DNA from: Mediterraneibacter agrestimuris
GTDB lineage: Bacteria > Bacillota > Clostridia > Lachnospirales > Lachnospiraceae
Assembly: GCF_943193195.1 (NCBI RefSeq)
Contig: NZ_CALPDG010000020.1
Span: 1 to 63,018, forward strand
Length of the DNA: 63,018 bases
Direction: 5' to 3'
Below are positions 8,675-17,460 of the stretch, piece after piece. Positions within the stretch are counted from its first letter, which is position 1; every line of letters starts with the position of its first letter. The notes under the pieces are model-generated. The model saw nothing but the letters and a program-made list of their open reading frames with translations. It had not been told where the DNA came from and made no database searches. The position numbers and the translations under genes were made by a program.

Positions 8675-10042
8675 GTGAGAAAAGAAAATGATCTGGGACG
8701 GGATCCGGTCGGCAGACTGGTTTTTCGACTTGCAATTCCTACTATGATCGCACAATTTGTTAATATTTTATACAGTATAATAGATCGAATGTATATCGGA
8801 AACATTCCGGAAATTGGAGACCTGGCGCTGGCTGGAGTTGGTATCTGCGGACCTATTGTAACGCTTTTGAGTTCTTTCGGAACATTGGTCGGGCTGGGAG
8901 GTTCGATCCTCATGGCAATGCGTCAGGGAGAAGGGAATGAAAAGAGAGCGCGCCAGTTGATGTCAAATTCATTTTTAATGCTGCTCTTATTTGCAGCCGT
9001 ACTGACTGTTTCATTTTTATTGTCGAAAGACCGCCTGCTGATGTGGTTTGGTGCCAGTGAAGTAACCTTTGAGTATGCTGATACATATATGACGATTTAT
9101 ACGGCGGGGACATTTTTTGCACTGATGTCTCTGGGATTGAATTATTTTATTACATGTCAGGGATTTTCAACAATTGGGATGGCAACGGTACTGACAGGTG
9201 CGGTTACGAATATTATATTAGATCCGGTGTTTATTTTTGGATTTGATATGGGTGTGGCAGGCGCAGCGGCAGCAACTGTGATCGCACAGGCAGCATCCTT
9301 TCTGTTTGCTGTTGGATTCTTGTCAGGCAAGAAAGTACCGATAGGAATCTGTTTTGGAAATTATTCGATTAAGACGATGCTTAAAATTATTACAGTTGGT
9401 TTCTCACCTTTTATGATTATGGCAACGGACAGTGCGATTATTCTGGTGACAAATGCAGTTCTGCAGAAATATGGCGGATCAGATCAGGGCGACCTGTTGA
9501 TTTCCGGTGCGACAATCATTCAAAGCTATATGATGCTGATTTCCGGTCCGTTGATTGGCATCAGCGGTGGTACACAGGCAATTTTGAGTTATAATTATGG
9601 TGCAAGACAGACAGAACGTGTAAAAAAAGCAGAGTGGAGTATTCTCAGAATGGGGATTATTTTTACAACGGTGATGTTTTTTGTGACACAGGCGGCTTCG
9701 CCGTATTTTGTAAAAATATTTACAAGGCAGGCAGAGCTGACAGAGCTTGCAGTGTGGGGAATCAGGGTGTATACATTAGGTGTGATACCAATGAGCTTTC
9801 AATATGTGCTGGTAGACGGACTGACGGCTCTTGGACGGACAAAAACAGCGCTTGCTCTGTCCTTGTTCCGTAAGACGGGGTATGTGGCTCTGACATTGAT
9901 ATTCCCGGCACTTTTGACCGCAAAAGCGGCATTTTATGCGGAACCGGTTATGGATGTGATGGCTGCGGTCTTGTCGACAGCGACATACTTGCTGATAATC
10001 GGAAAGCATTTGCGTCAGCGGGAAAATGCAGCGGCAAGATGA
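8675..10042 (+). CDS. MATE family multidrug/Na+ antiporter
   Basis: A 455-residue polytopic membrane protein with about 12 helices in two homologous halves, typical of MATE exporters. Family-like segments include DPVGRLVFRLAIPTMIAQF, IIDRMYIG, GLGGSILMAMRQGEGNEKRA, LDPVFIFGFDMGVAGAAAATVIAQ in the first half and SYNYGARQTERVKKA in the second. It exports a cationic drug or metabolite in exchange for Na+ or H+; the substrate is unknown. GTG at 8675 follows GGGAGGAAGA. The next gene, a Crp/Fnr regulator, overlaps it by 17 bp, so the two are probably co-transcribed. Confidence 0.93.
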   Translation: MRKENDLGRDPVGRLVFRLAIPTMIAQFVNILYSIIDRMYIGNIPEIGDLALAGVGICGPIVTLLSSFGTLVGLGGSILMAMRQGEGNEKRARQLMSNSFLMLLLFAAVLTVSFLLSKDRLLMWFGASEVTFEYADTYMTIYTAGTFFALMSLGLNYFITCQGFSTIGMATVLTGAVTNIILDPVFIFGFDMGVAGAAAATVIAQAASFLFAVGFLSGKKVPIGICFGNYSIKTMLKIITVGFSPFMIMATDSAIILVTNAVLQKYGGSDQGDLLISGATIIQSYMMLISGPLIGISGGTQAILSYNYGARQTERVKKAEWSILRMGIIFTTVMFFVTQAASPYFVKIFTRQAELTELAVWGIRVYTLGVIPMSFQYVLVDGLTALGRTKTALALSLFRKTGYVALTLIFPALLTAKAAFYAEPVMDVMAAVLSTATYLLIIGKHLRQRENAAAR

Positions 10043-10751
10043 AAAATATGATGACAGGGAACGGGGAAATACTTTGAATTGGGAAACAATCGGGAAGGCA
10101 AGACTTTTTGAACAACTGACTTTAGAGCGTACACAGGAACTTTTTTTGAGCCTGAAGCCAAAGTGCATGGCATTGAAGAAAGGGGAACTGTTTATCAGAG
10201 ATGGTCAGAAAGTGTCCTTTTTTGGAATTCTGGAATCAGGGGAACTGAATGCGACAAAGCTGTATAAGGACGGAAGCCAGAGTCTGATGTTAAAATATGA
10301 GCCTTCCTATATGGTGGGAGTGGATATCGCAGCTACAAAAAGGCGGAGCAGCACCTATTACATTACGGCTGTAAAGGACAGTCAAATTTACGTCGTTGAT
10401 TATGATAAAATTGCGAAACCAGGGTATGTGGAAGAGACTGAGAGGCTGCTTATGATGGAGAGTGTGCTGGCCTTGATCGCAGGTGAGAACCAGCAGAAAA
10501 TGAGCAAGATTGAAATACTTTCCAGAAAGGGGATGCGTGACCGAATCCTGACATTTCTGGCAATCCAGAGAAGTCTTGAAGGAAAGGATGAATTTGATAT
10601 CCCTTATAACAGGGAAGAAATGGCGGAATTTCTATGTGTAAATCGCAGCGCTTTATCCCATGAACTGCGATTGATGGAAGAGGAAAACCTGATCTACTGC
10701 AGGAAAAATCATTTCCGAATTCTGGAAGCAGAATTATATAACAGAGAATAA
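10026..10751 (+). CDS. Crp/Fnr family transcriptional regulator
   Basis: A 241-residue regulator with an N-terminal cyclic-nucleotide-binding-like beta barrel (about residues 25-140) and a C-terminal winged helix (MRDRILTFLAIQ, YNREEMAEFLCVNRSALSHELRLMEEENLI). It has no N-terminal cysteine cluster, so it is not an Fe-S Fnr. The effector is unknown. Translation may begin at the ATG at 10026, overlapping the MATE gene, or at the TTG at 10074, which has a better-spaced GGGGAA site and gives a more usual 225 residues. Coupling to the MATE gene suggests local control. A TGAC-N6-GTCA palindrome lies 35 bp after its stop. Confidence 0.9.
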   Translation: MQRQDEKYDDRERGNTLNWETIGKARLFEQLTLERTQELFLSLKPKCMALKKGELFIRDGQKVSFFGILESGELNATKLYKDGSQSLMLKYEPSYMVGVDIAATKRRSSTYYITAVKDSQIYVVDYDKIAKPGYVEETERLLMMESVLALIAGENQQKMSKIEILSRKGMRDRILTFLAIQRSLEGKDEFDIPYNREEMAEFLCVNRSALSHELRLMEEENLIYCRKNHFRILEAELYNRE

Positions 10752-10785
10752 AGAGAAGACTTATTTTCAGAATTTGTGAAATAAA

Positions 10786-10799
10786 TGACTATATCGTCA
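10786..10799. promoter_or_regulatory. Palindrome TGAC-N6-GTCA, possible Crp/Fnr operator
   Basis: A perfect inverted repeat with the half-site spacing used by the Crp/Fnr family, between the regulator gene and the downstream SDR gene. It is a candidate site for the adjacent regulator. Binding is inference. Confidence 0.4.
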
Positions 10800-10814
10800 A
10801 AATAATATTTAATT

Positions 10815-10863
10815 AAAAGAAGGTAAAAAGTTGGCAGAACAACTTATTGCCTTCTTTTCTTTC
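10815..10863 (+). terminator. Hairpin terminator after the Crp/Fnr gene
   Basis: AAAAGAAGG (10815-10823) pairs with CCTTCTTTT (10850-10858), with an inner AAGTTG / CAACTT stem. T-rich sequence follows. It separates the MATE-regulator unit from the SDR unit, or attenuates the latter. Confidence 0.65.
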
Positions 10864-10910
10864 TATATACTGGAAACAACAAAATGTGAAAAAACATATA
10901 GGAGGAAAAA

Positions 10911-11684
10911 ATGGGAATTTATGTAATAACAGGCGGAACAACCGGAATTGGCGCTGTAACAAGGGAAAAACTACAGGCAAAAGGACACACGGTCTATAAT
11001 GTAGACTATAAGGATGGAGATTTTTGTGCAGATTTATCACAACCTGAGGGAAGACAGGCGGCTTTGCAAGCAATCCATGAGAAATTTCCTCAGGGAATTG
11101 ACGGAATTATCTGTAATGCAGGTGTTGGACCGGTACGCTCGGCAGAAATGATTTTTGCACTGAACTTCTTTGCTTCTGTAGAAATGGCAGAAGGGGTGAG
11201 GGACTTATTGATTAAGAAGAGGGGCTGTTGTGTTGTGACTTCTTCTAACTCCATTACGAATCAGACTGTACGTCCTGACTGGGTAGATATGATTTCAAAT
11301 GTTATGGATGAAAGGCGTGTGCTGGAATTTGCAAAAGAGATTCCGGCAGAGCAGCGTGCAAGTGCATACAGCTCCAGCAAGCATGCACTTGCCAGATGGG
11401 TACGGCGTGTGTCGCCATCGTGGGCGGTGGATGGTTTGAGGATCAACTCCGTTGCGCCTGGAAATACAACGACACCGATGACAAAGGGAATGACGGAAGC
11501 ACAGATGGACGCGGCGCTTCTGATTCCGATCCCGACCAGATACGGCAAGCGGGAATTTCTGGATGCGGAAGAAATCGCAAATGGAATCGTATTTCTGGCA
11601 TCACCGGAAGCGAGCGGAATTAATGGTGTGATTTTATTTGTAGACGGTGGAATTGATGCATTGCTTCGCTCAGAGAGATTTTAG
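10911..11684 (+). CDS. Short-chain dehydrogenase resembling 3-alpha-hydroxysteroid dehydrogenase
   Basis: A 257-residue SDR. Cofactor motif TGGTTGIG (7-14) with D32 after the second strand, indicating NAD(H). Catalytic residues appear to be N85, S112, Y153 and K157 (YSSSK). The serine and tyrosine are about 40 residues apart instead of the usual 12-13; the same long insertion, and the end GGIDALLRSERF close to GGIDAVMRPTQF, are features I recall of Comamonas 3-alpha-hydroxysteroid dehydrogenase/carbonyl reductase. Gut Clostridia use such enzymes on the 3-hydroxyl of bile acids, so bile-acid or other steroid oxidation is a reasonable proposal but not proven. RBS AGGAGG. Followed by a SnoaL-like gene, probably in one operon. 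Confidence 0.85.
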   Translation: MGIYVITGGTTGIGAVTREKLQAKGHTVYNVDYKDGDFCADLSQPEGRQAALQAIHEKFPQGIDGIICNAGVGPVRSAEMIFALNFFASVEMAEGVRDLLIKKRGCCVVTSSNSITNQTVRPDWVDMISNVMDERRVLEFAKEIPAEQRASAYSSSKHALARWVRRVSPSWAVDGLRINSVAPGNTTTPMTKGMTEAQMDAALLIPIPTRYGKREFLDAEEIANGIVFLASPEASGINGVILFVDGGIDALLRSERF

Positions 11685-11716
11685 ATATTGTGCATGGACA
11701 AAAAAGGAGATTTAAA

Positions 11717-12076
11717 ATGGTAAAGAAGACAAAAAAAAGAGAACTTTTAGAGCAGTTCATACATTGTATGACGATCGGAAATAATGTAGAGCTGGCAGAT
11801 TTATTTGATAAATATGGCGTACTGCATGATTCTTCGCAATTGAAGATTGGCAGAGATACGATACATCTGGAAGGAAAGATGGCAGTCGAGATGATGTATC
11901 ACAATCGCTTTGGGTTTAACCGCGGACCATTCCCTATCACCAGTGTAGAATATAAGGGGGATGAAATGGTCTGGTATTTTATTACATACGGCAGTATCAT
12001 TGTTCCAGTCTGTGCGATTCTGTCAGATATGACAGAGGAGGGGCTGATCAAGAGAATGAATATTTATCCGTTGTAA
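11717..12076 (+). CDS. SnoaL/NTF2-like protein
   Basis: A 119-residue protein with the size and layout of the NTF2-like fold (helical start RELLEQFIHCMT, then a curved sheet with MVWYFITYGSIIVPVCAIL). This fold is shared by ketosteroid isomerases, SnoaL cyclases and the bile-acid 7-dehydratase BaiE, but no catalytic set can be assigned from sequence alone. The ATG at 11717 is chosen because AAAGGAG lies just before it; the ATG at 11690 would add nine residues with no RBS. It is 32 bp after the SDR gene, suggesting action on the same substrate. Confidence 0.75.
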   Translation: MVKKTKKRELLEQFIHCMTIGNNVELADLFDKYGVLHDSSQLKIGRDTIHLEGKMAVEMMYHNRFGFNRGPFPITSVEYKGDEMVWYFITYGSIIVPVCAILSDMTEEGLIKRMNIYPL

Positions 12077-12126
12077 AAGTAGTAATTATATGTTTATGAG
12101 GGAAAGAGAGAAAACGATATTAAATA

Positions 12127-12155
12127 TTGAGAAATCAATGAATATGGGGTATATT
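12127..12155 (+). promoter_or_regulatory. Promoter of the selenocysteine operon
   Basis: TTGAGA (12127-12132), 17 bp and TATATT (12150-12155), 43 bp before selA. Confidence 0.55.
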
Positions 12156-12198
12156 TTTAGATAGAAAGAATCAATCTGACAGGGAGAGACGAAGAGAG

Positions 12199-13635
12199 AT
12201 GGAGAAGAAAAGTTGGTATCGGAAAATCCCCAAAGTAGATATGCTTTTGGAGACAGAAGAACTTCAAGCAGCAGTGGAAGCGTGGGGGAGAACTCCGGTG
12301 ATGGATGCTGTCAGAGAAGTACTGGCTGATTTTCGCAGACTGATTGAACAAGAGACAGATGAGAGTATTCTTTTGGACGTTCTCGAGAATCTTCCGGCAG
12401 ACATTTTCAGGCGTACAAAGAAAATATGCTCCGTAAATTTAAAACCTGTGATCAATGGCACAGGAACTGTGCTGCACACAAATCTGGGGCGTGCGCCGAT
12501 TCATTCAGAAGCAGCCGCTAGTATATCGAAGATTGTTTCTTCCTATTCAAATCTGGAATATAACCTGCAAAGTGGAGACCGGGGAGAACGGTATTCTCAT
12601 TTTGAGGAACTGCTCTGCCGGATTACAGGGGCAGAGGCAGCTATGGCGGTCAATAATAATGCGGCATCCGTGCTTTTGGTTTTAAGTGCTCTGGGCCGTG
12701 GGGGCGAGACCATTGTTTCCAGAGGAGAACTGGTGGAAATCGGCGGTAAGTTCCGCATTCCCGATGTAATGGAAGAAAGTGGTACTATTCTGCGTGAGGT
12801 GGGATGTACTAATAAAACCCATTACGAAGATTATGAAGAAGCGGTGAATGATGATACGAAGTTGATTCTGAAAGTTCATACAAGTAATTATAGTATTGTG
12901 GGATTCACAAAGGCTGTTCCGGCAAAAGAACTGGCTCAGCTGGCAGCGCAGTCGGGAATTCCTCTTGTAGAGGATCTTGGCAGCGGTGTATTTATTAATC
13001 TTGAGAAATATGGGCTCCCTCATGAACCTACGGTACAGGAAGCTGTAAATAACGGAGTGGATATTGTGTGTTTTAGCGGGGATAAACTTTTGGGAGGTCC
13101 TCAGGCGGGCATCATCATAGGAAAGAAAATATATATTGATCGGTTGAAGAAGCACCCTTTGACAAGGGCGCTCCGTATTGATAAATATACTGTAGCTGTT
13201 CTGGAGCAGTGTTTTTTGGAATATCTCAGGGAGGAGAAGGCAGTGAAACGTATTCCGGTGCTGCGGATGCTGACAGAATCTTATGAAGAAGTGCGTAAAA
13301 GGGCAGAGAGATTAGAGCAGCTTCTTAAGGAAAAATGTCTTCCGGCAGAGATCAGCCTGTGTGACTGCATGTCTCAGGCAGGAGGTGGTAGCTTTCCGGA
13401 AACAGAGATTCCGAGCTGCGGAGTTTCCATATTGCCGGAGGAAATCTCAGTGACTTTGCTGCAAGAACGGCTGCGGAAGCTTTCCATAGCTGTGATTGGA
13501 AGGGTGTCTCAGGAGCGGTTTCTGCTGGATGCAAGGACGATTACCGAGGAACAGATACCGGAGATTGCCGCAAGGATCAAACAAGAGCAGATACTGGATA
13601 AGGAAAGGCTGACAGCAAAAGGCGGAGAGCTATGA
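12199..13635 (+). CDS. selA: L-seryl-tRNA(Sec) selenium transferase
   Basis: A 478-residue PLP enzyme that converts seryl-tRNA(Sec) to selenocysteyl-tRNA(Sec) using selenophosphate. The N-terminal tRNA-binding region begins YRKIPKVDMLLE; NGTGTVLHTNLGRAP is the family signature; the PLP lysine is K296 in FSGDKLLGGPQAGII, one residue from K295 of E. coli SelA. Its last codons overlap the selB start (ATGA). RBS AGGGAGAG. First gene of selA-selB-tRNA(Sec). Confidence 0.97.
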   Translation: MEKKSWYRKIPKVDMLLETEELQAAVEAWGRTPVMDAVREVLADFRRLIEQETDESILLDVLENLPADIFRRTKKICSVNLKPVINGTGTVLHTNLGRAPIHSEAAASISKIVSSYSNLEYNLQSGDRGERYSHFEELLCRITGAEAAMAVNNNAASVLLVLSALGRGGETIVSRGELVEIGGKFRIPDVMEESGTILREVGCTNKTHYEDYEEAVNDDTKLILKVHTSNYSIVGFTKAVPAKELAQLAAQSGIPLVEDLGSGVFINLEKYGLPHEPTVQEAVNNGVDIVCFSGDKLLGGPQAGIIIGKKIYIDRLKKHPLTRALRIDKYTVAVLEQCFLEYLREEKAVKRIPVLRMLTESYEEVRKRAERLEQLLKEKCLPAEISLCDCMSQAGGGSFPETEIPSCGVSILPEEISVTLLQERLRKLSIAVIGRVSQERFLLDARTITEEQIPEIAARIKQEQILDKERLTAKGGEL

Positions 13636-15578
13636 AAAACATCATTATCGGAACGGCAGGACATATTGATCACGGCAAGACGACCCTGATTAAAGCGCTG
13701 ACCGGATATAATACTGACAGATGGGCAGAAGAGCAGCGGCGGGGGATTACCATTGACCTTGGCTTCACACATTTTAATCTTCCGAACGGAGACCGGGCTG
13801 GTATTGTGGACGTGCCCGGGCACGAGAAATTTATTCCCCATATGGTGGCTGGTGTTGTGGGGATGGATCTGGTACTGGTGGTAGTAGCCGCCGATGAAGG
13901 TATCATGCCCCAGACAAGGGAGCATCTGGATATATTGAAGCTTCTTGGAATAGACAAGTGTATTCTTGTATTGAATAAGTGTGATCTGGTGGATGAAGAA
14001 TGGCTGGAGATGGCAGAAGAGGAAATCCGGGAAGAACTGTCAGATACCTTTTTAAAGAATGTTTCGATTGTTAAGGTTTCTGCTGCTTCGGGAGAAGGAC
14101 TTTCCAATCTGGTAGAAGAGATTCAGCGTATGACAGAAGAAGAGGTAGAAGAGAAGGATACGGCTGCCATTCCCAGACTGCCGATTGACCGTGTATTTAC
14201 CATTCCGGGATTCGGCACAGTGGTTACTGGGACGCTTGTGTCGGGTGTCATCAATAAGGAGAGCAAACTGGAACTTTATCCTCTGGAAAAGGGAGGTAAA
14301 ATACGCAATATTCAGGTATATGGCACAGACGAGGAGGAATGCTGCGCAGGACAGCGTGTGGCGATAAATCTCTCCAATGTAAAGAAACAAGAAGTACGAA
14401 GAGGATGTGTACTCGCTCCTGTGAACAGCATGAAGAACACAAATCTTCTGGATGTAAAACTGGAAATGCTGAAATCCTCTCCACGGATATTGACGAACCG
14501 CGCGCGTCTGCATCTCTTTACAGGAACAAGTGAGGTACTCTGCCGTGCCGTGCTTTTAGAGCATGAGGAATTGAAGCCGGGGGAAAGCGGTTATGTGCAG
14601 CTCCGGCTGGAAGAGAAAATTGCACTGCGCCGGGGAGATAAGTTTGTAGTCCGTTTTTATTCTCCTATGGAGACCATTGGAGGGGGCATCATATTAGAAC
14701 CAAATCCAGGCATCAAAAAACGTTTCCGCAAAGATGTGATTGAGGAATTACAACAGAAAGAAAAAGGGTCTATTGCAGATGTTCTCGAGCTTCATATCCG
14801 TTCACGGAAGGATGCGCTTTTTACCGTGGCAGAGCTTGCAAAGCGGACGGCTTTTACAATGGAAGAAACAGAGAAAAATGTGCAGGAGCTAGAACGCGGC
14901 GGACAGGTACAGAGTTTTCCCCTGAAAAAGGATATCTATGTGTGGCATAGGATTTATGTTGATAAGGCTCTGGAAGAGCTGCAGAAGGTATTGGCAGCAT
15001 ACGAAAAGGAGTATCCTTATCGGCATGGTATGAAAAAGGCAGAGATTCAGACCACATATTTTAAAAAGATTAAACCAAATGTATTTGCATTAGTGCTGAA
15101 AATGTGGGAGGATAAGGGTGTGCTGAAGTGTGTAGGGGAATATGTATCCACATTGGAATTTGAGGCAGTAAGGGATGGGAAATTTGACAAGGTATCCAGA
15201 CAGCTTTTAGATATTTTCGGAAAAGCAGGATATGAGTTTGTTAAATATTCCGAGCTTGTACTGGAGGGAGTATCAGGAGAAGTAAAGGATGACATTTTGA
15301 ATATTTTGTGTGAAGACGGCAGTGTAGTGAAAGTTTGTGATGACTGTTATAGTCTGCCGGATTATATGGATTCGGCAAAAAAACGGATTGCGGAGATGCT
15401 GTCGGCAAATCCTGTTATATCAATTTCACAGGTAAGAGATGCATTTAAAACAAGCAGAAAATGTGCAAAGCAGATTCTGGAATACACCGATTCAATGAAA
15501 ATTACGCGAAAGACGAGTGCAGAGAGTGAATGGACTATAAGAACCGAGATTTTTATTGATGACATAAAAATAATATAA
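13632..15578 (+). CDS. selB: Selenocysteine-specific elongation factor
   Basis: A 648-residue translational GTPase that brings Sec-tRNA to UGA codons followed by a SECIS hairpin. G1 is AGHIDHGKTTL (about 8-18), G3 DVPGHEKF, G4 LNKCDLV. EF-Tu-like domains 2 and 3 follow (IPGFGTVVTGTL, VVRFYSPMETIGGG), and residues from about 370 onwards form the tandem winged helices that bind SECIS RNA. Length is normal. It overlaps selA by 4 bp and lies 17 bp before the tRNA(Sec) gene. Confidence 0.97.
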   Translation: MKNIIIGTAGHIDHGKTTLIKALTGYNTDRWAEEQRRGITIDLGFTHFNLPNGDRAGIVDVPGHEKFIPHMVAGVVGMDLVLVVVAADEGIMPQTREHLDILKLLGIDKCILVLNKCDLVDEEWLEMAEEEIREELSDTFLKNVSIVKVSAASGEGLSNLVEEIQRMTEEEVEEKDTAAIPRLPIDRVFTIPGFGTVVTGTLVSGVINKESKLELYPLEKGGKIRNIQVYGTDEEECCAGQRVAINLSNVKKQEVRRGCVLAPVNSMKNTNLLDVKLEMLKSSPRILTNRARLHLFTGTSEVLCRAVLLEHEELKPGESGYVQLRLEEKIALRRGDKFVVRFYSPMETIGGGIILEPNPGIKKRFRKDVIEELQQKEKGSIADVLELHIRSRKDALFTVAELAKRTAFTMEETEKNVQELERGGQVQSFPLKKDIYVWHRIYVDKALEELQKVLAAYEKEYPYRHGMKKAEIQTTYFKKIKPNVFALVLKMWEDKGVLKCVGEYVSTLEFEAVRDGKFDKVSRQLLDIFGKAGYEFVKYSELVLEGVSGEVKDDILNILCEDGSVVKVCDDCYSLPDYMDSAKKRIAEMLSANPVISISQVRDAFKTSRKCAKQILEYTDSMKITRKTSAESEWTIRTEIFIDDIKII

Positions 15579-15595
15579 TCTTAAATTATTTATAT

Positions 15596-15693
15596 GCAGG
15601 CGGTCGGGTAACTGGTGTGCCTCCTGGTCTTCAAAACCAGTGCGGGGCGTTAGGAGCGTCCTGGGTGGGTTCGATTCCCACACGTCTGCGCCA
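15596..15693 (+). tRNA. selC: tRNA-Sec (anticodon TCA)
   Basis: A 98-nt tRNA with encoded CCA. The anticodon stem CTGGT / ACCAG encloses loop CTTCAAA with anticodon TCA. The T arm is GTGGG-TTCGATT-CCCAC. A long variable arm (GCGGGGCGTTAGGAGCGTCC) and an acceptor arm of eight positions mark it as selenocysteine tRNA. The 5' strand GCAGGCGG pairs with ACGTCTGC, with a G-T wobble at pair 5 and a G-A mismatch at pair 8. It directly follows selB and is probably made from the same transcript. Confidence 0.95.
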
Positions 15694-15762
15694 AAGGCAA
15701 TCAACTCTGCGTATTTATTGCGCTGACTGTAACAATAGTGTTGCAGTATTTGGGTTATCTGC

Positions 15763-15848
15763 TTGTCAATAGAAGCTGTCTTATGATAGAATAATGAAGT
15801 AACGTCGGTGCGTGAAAGGGCGCAGAACACCCTTTATACACCGATGTT
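15763..15848 (+). promoter_or_regulatory. Promoter and structured leader of the AGCS symporter
   Basis: TTGTCA (15763-15768), 18 bp and TAGAAT (15787-15792) form a promoter. Just downstream, AACGTCGGTG (15801-15810) pairs with CACCGATGTT (15839-15848, one G-T), enclosing AAAGGG / CCCTTT. There is no T-run, so this is a leader stem-loop, not a clear terminator; no known riboswitch is recognised. Confidence 0.5.
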
Positions 15849-15901
15849 CTATTATATAGAGTTTATTTTCTACAAAGGAAAAAGAGAGAAGCAGGAGGTA
15901 T

Positions 15902-17311
15902 GTGGCATTGTTCGCAGAGATTATTGGAACGTTAAGTAACTGGCTGTATAGCTATATTCTGATCATCCTTCTTATAGGAGCCGGAATTTTCTTTACAGTC
16001 CGAACCAAATTTGTACAGTTTAAGTTTCTGAAAGAGGGACTTAAGGTAGTTATGGAGCCGAAGTCTGATGAAAAGGCGATTTCTTCTTTTCAGGCGTTGA
16101 TGGTATCTACCGCGTCCCGTGTAGGGACAGGGAATATTGCAGGTATTTCTACGGCGCTTTGTATCGGCGGAGCGGGTGCCATGTTTTGGATGTGGCTGAT
16201 TGCGCTGCTGGGAAGTGCGTCTGCATTTGTAGAAAGTACACTTGCGCAGATTTACAAGAGAAAGGCAGAAGACGGAAGTTCATACGGCGGCCCGGCATAT
16301 TATATTCAGACGGTACTGAAAAAGAGATGGCTGGGAATTTTATTCGCAGTTGTTTTGATCGCAACGTATATGGTCGGATTTAATATGGTTGCTTCTTTTA
16401 ATATTTCAGATTCTTTCCGCAGATATGATTTCTTTAATCCGTCAAGGACACCTCTTCTGGTAGGGGTTGTTCTGGCAGTGATTTTCGGAATTTGTATCTT
16501 CGGAGGGAGTAAAAGAATTTCCAGGATTACAGGAGTCCTTGTTCCGATCATGGGACTGGCATATATGGTAGTTGCATTGTTTGTTGTTCTGACACATATC
16601 AATCTGGTTCCGGCTGTATTTGCTGCGATCTTCAAAGGTGCTTTTGACATTCAGGCAATCTTCGGCGGATTTGCAGGATCTGCGATTATGCAGGGAATCA
16701 AACGTGGATTGTTCTCTAATGAGGCTGGTGTTGGTTCTGCTCCGAATGCAGCGGCTTCCGCGGGTGTTTCTCATCCGGTAAAACAGGGACTTGTACAGAT
16801 GTTGTCTGTTTATATTGATACAATTTTGATCTGCAGCGCAACGGGATTTATGCTTCTGTGCTCAGGTGTTCAGCCGGAGGAAGGAATGGCGGGTATGCCG
16901 TATGTGCAGGAAGCAGTAGCAGGTTCTCTTGGCGGATTCGGAAGTGTATTCATCACGATCGCACTGTTCTTGTTTGCATTTACCACATTGATCGGGAACT
17001 TCTACTATGCCGAGATGGGACTTCGCTATATCTGCGATAAGACACCGGAGAAGGTGCTTCTGGCAGTATTCCGTATGGCAGCAGTTCTTGTTGTGTGCGT
17101 AGGCGCGACAATGGACTTCAGCGTTGTATGGGATACCGCAGATGTCTTGATGGGACTGATGGCTCTGATCAATATTCCGGTTATTATTCTTCTTAGTAAA
17201 CCGGCGGTACAGTGTCTTAGGGATTACCAGAAGCAAAGACAGGAAGGTAAGAATCCAGTCTTTAAGGCAAAGAATATCAATCTTGAAACCAAGACAGATT
17301 TTTGGAATTAA
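15902..17311 (+). CDS. Sodium:alanine/glycine symporter (AGCS family)
   Basis: A 469-residue membrane transporter with about 11 helices taking up small neutral amino acids with Na+. Signatures are STASRVGTGNIAGIS near residue 70, GGAGAMFWMW, and IKRGLFSNEAGVGSAPNAAA near residue 265. The start is GTG at 15902; GGAGG lies only about 4 bp before it, so the TTG at 15908 is possible. A second AGCS paralogue lies on the minus strand at 33-34.4 kb. Substrate (Ala, Gly or Ser) cannot be fixed. It follows tRNA(Sec) but has its own promoter. Confidence 0.93.
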   Translation: MALFAEIIGTLSNWLYSYILIILLIGAGIFFTVRTKFVQFKFLKEGLKVVMEPKSDEKAISSFQALMVSTASRVGTGNIAGISTALCIGGAGAMFWMWLIALLGSASAFVESTLAQIYKRKAEDGSSYGGPAYYIQTVLKKRWLGILFAVVLIATYMVGFNMVASFNISDSFRRYDFFNPSRTPLLVGVVLAVIFGICIFGGSKRISRITGVLVPIMGLAYMVVALFVVLTHINLVPAVFAAIFKGAFDIQAIFGGFAGSAIMQGIKRGLFSNEAGVGSAPNAAASAGVSHPVKQGLVQMLSVYIDTILICSATGFMLLCSGVQPEEGMAGMPYVQEAVAGSLGGFGSVFITIALFLFAFTTLIGNFYYAEMGLRYICDKTPEKVLLAVFRMAAVLVVCVGATMDFSVVWDTADVLMGLMALINIPVIILLSKPAVQCLRDYQKQRQEGKNPVFKAKNINLETKTDFWN

Positions 17312-17342
17312 GAGATTTAGTAAAGTAAATAATTTACAACAA

Positions 17343-17392
17343 AACAGTTTGGATAATAGCGCTAGAAGTGTTACTGTTCAGGCTGTTTTTTA
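17343..17392 (+). terminator. Terminator after the AGCS gene
   Basis: AACAGTTTGGA (17343-17353) pairs over 11 positions, with G-T pairs, with TTCAGGCTGTT (17377-17387), followed by a T-run to 17391. Confidence 0.6.
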
Positions 17393-17460
17393 TTGCTATA
17401 TGAAATACAAAGGTGGTAAAATATAGGCATATTATTGAATGAAAAGGGAGAGTGGACGAC

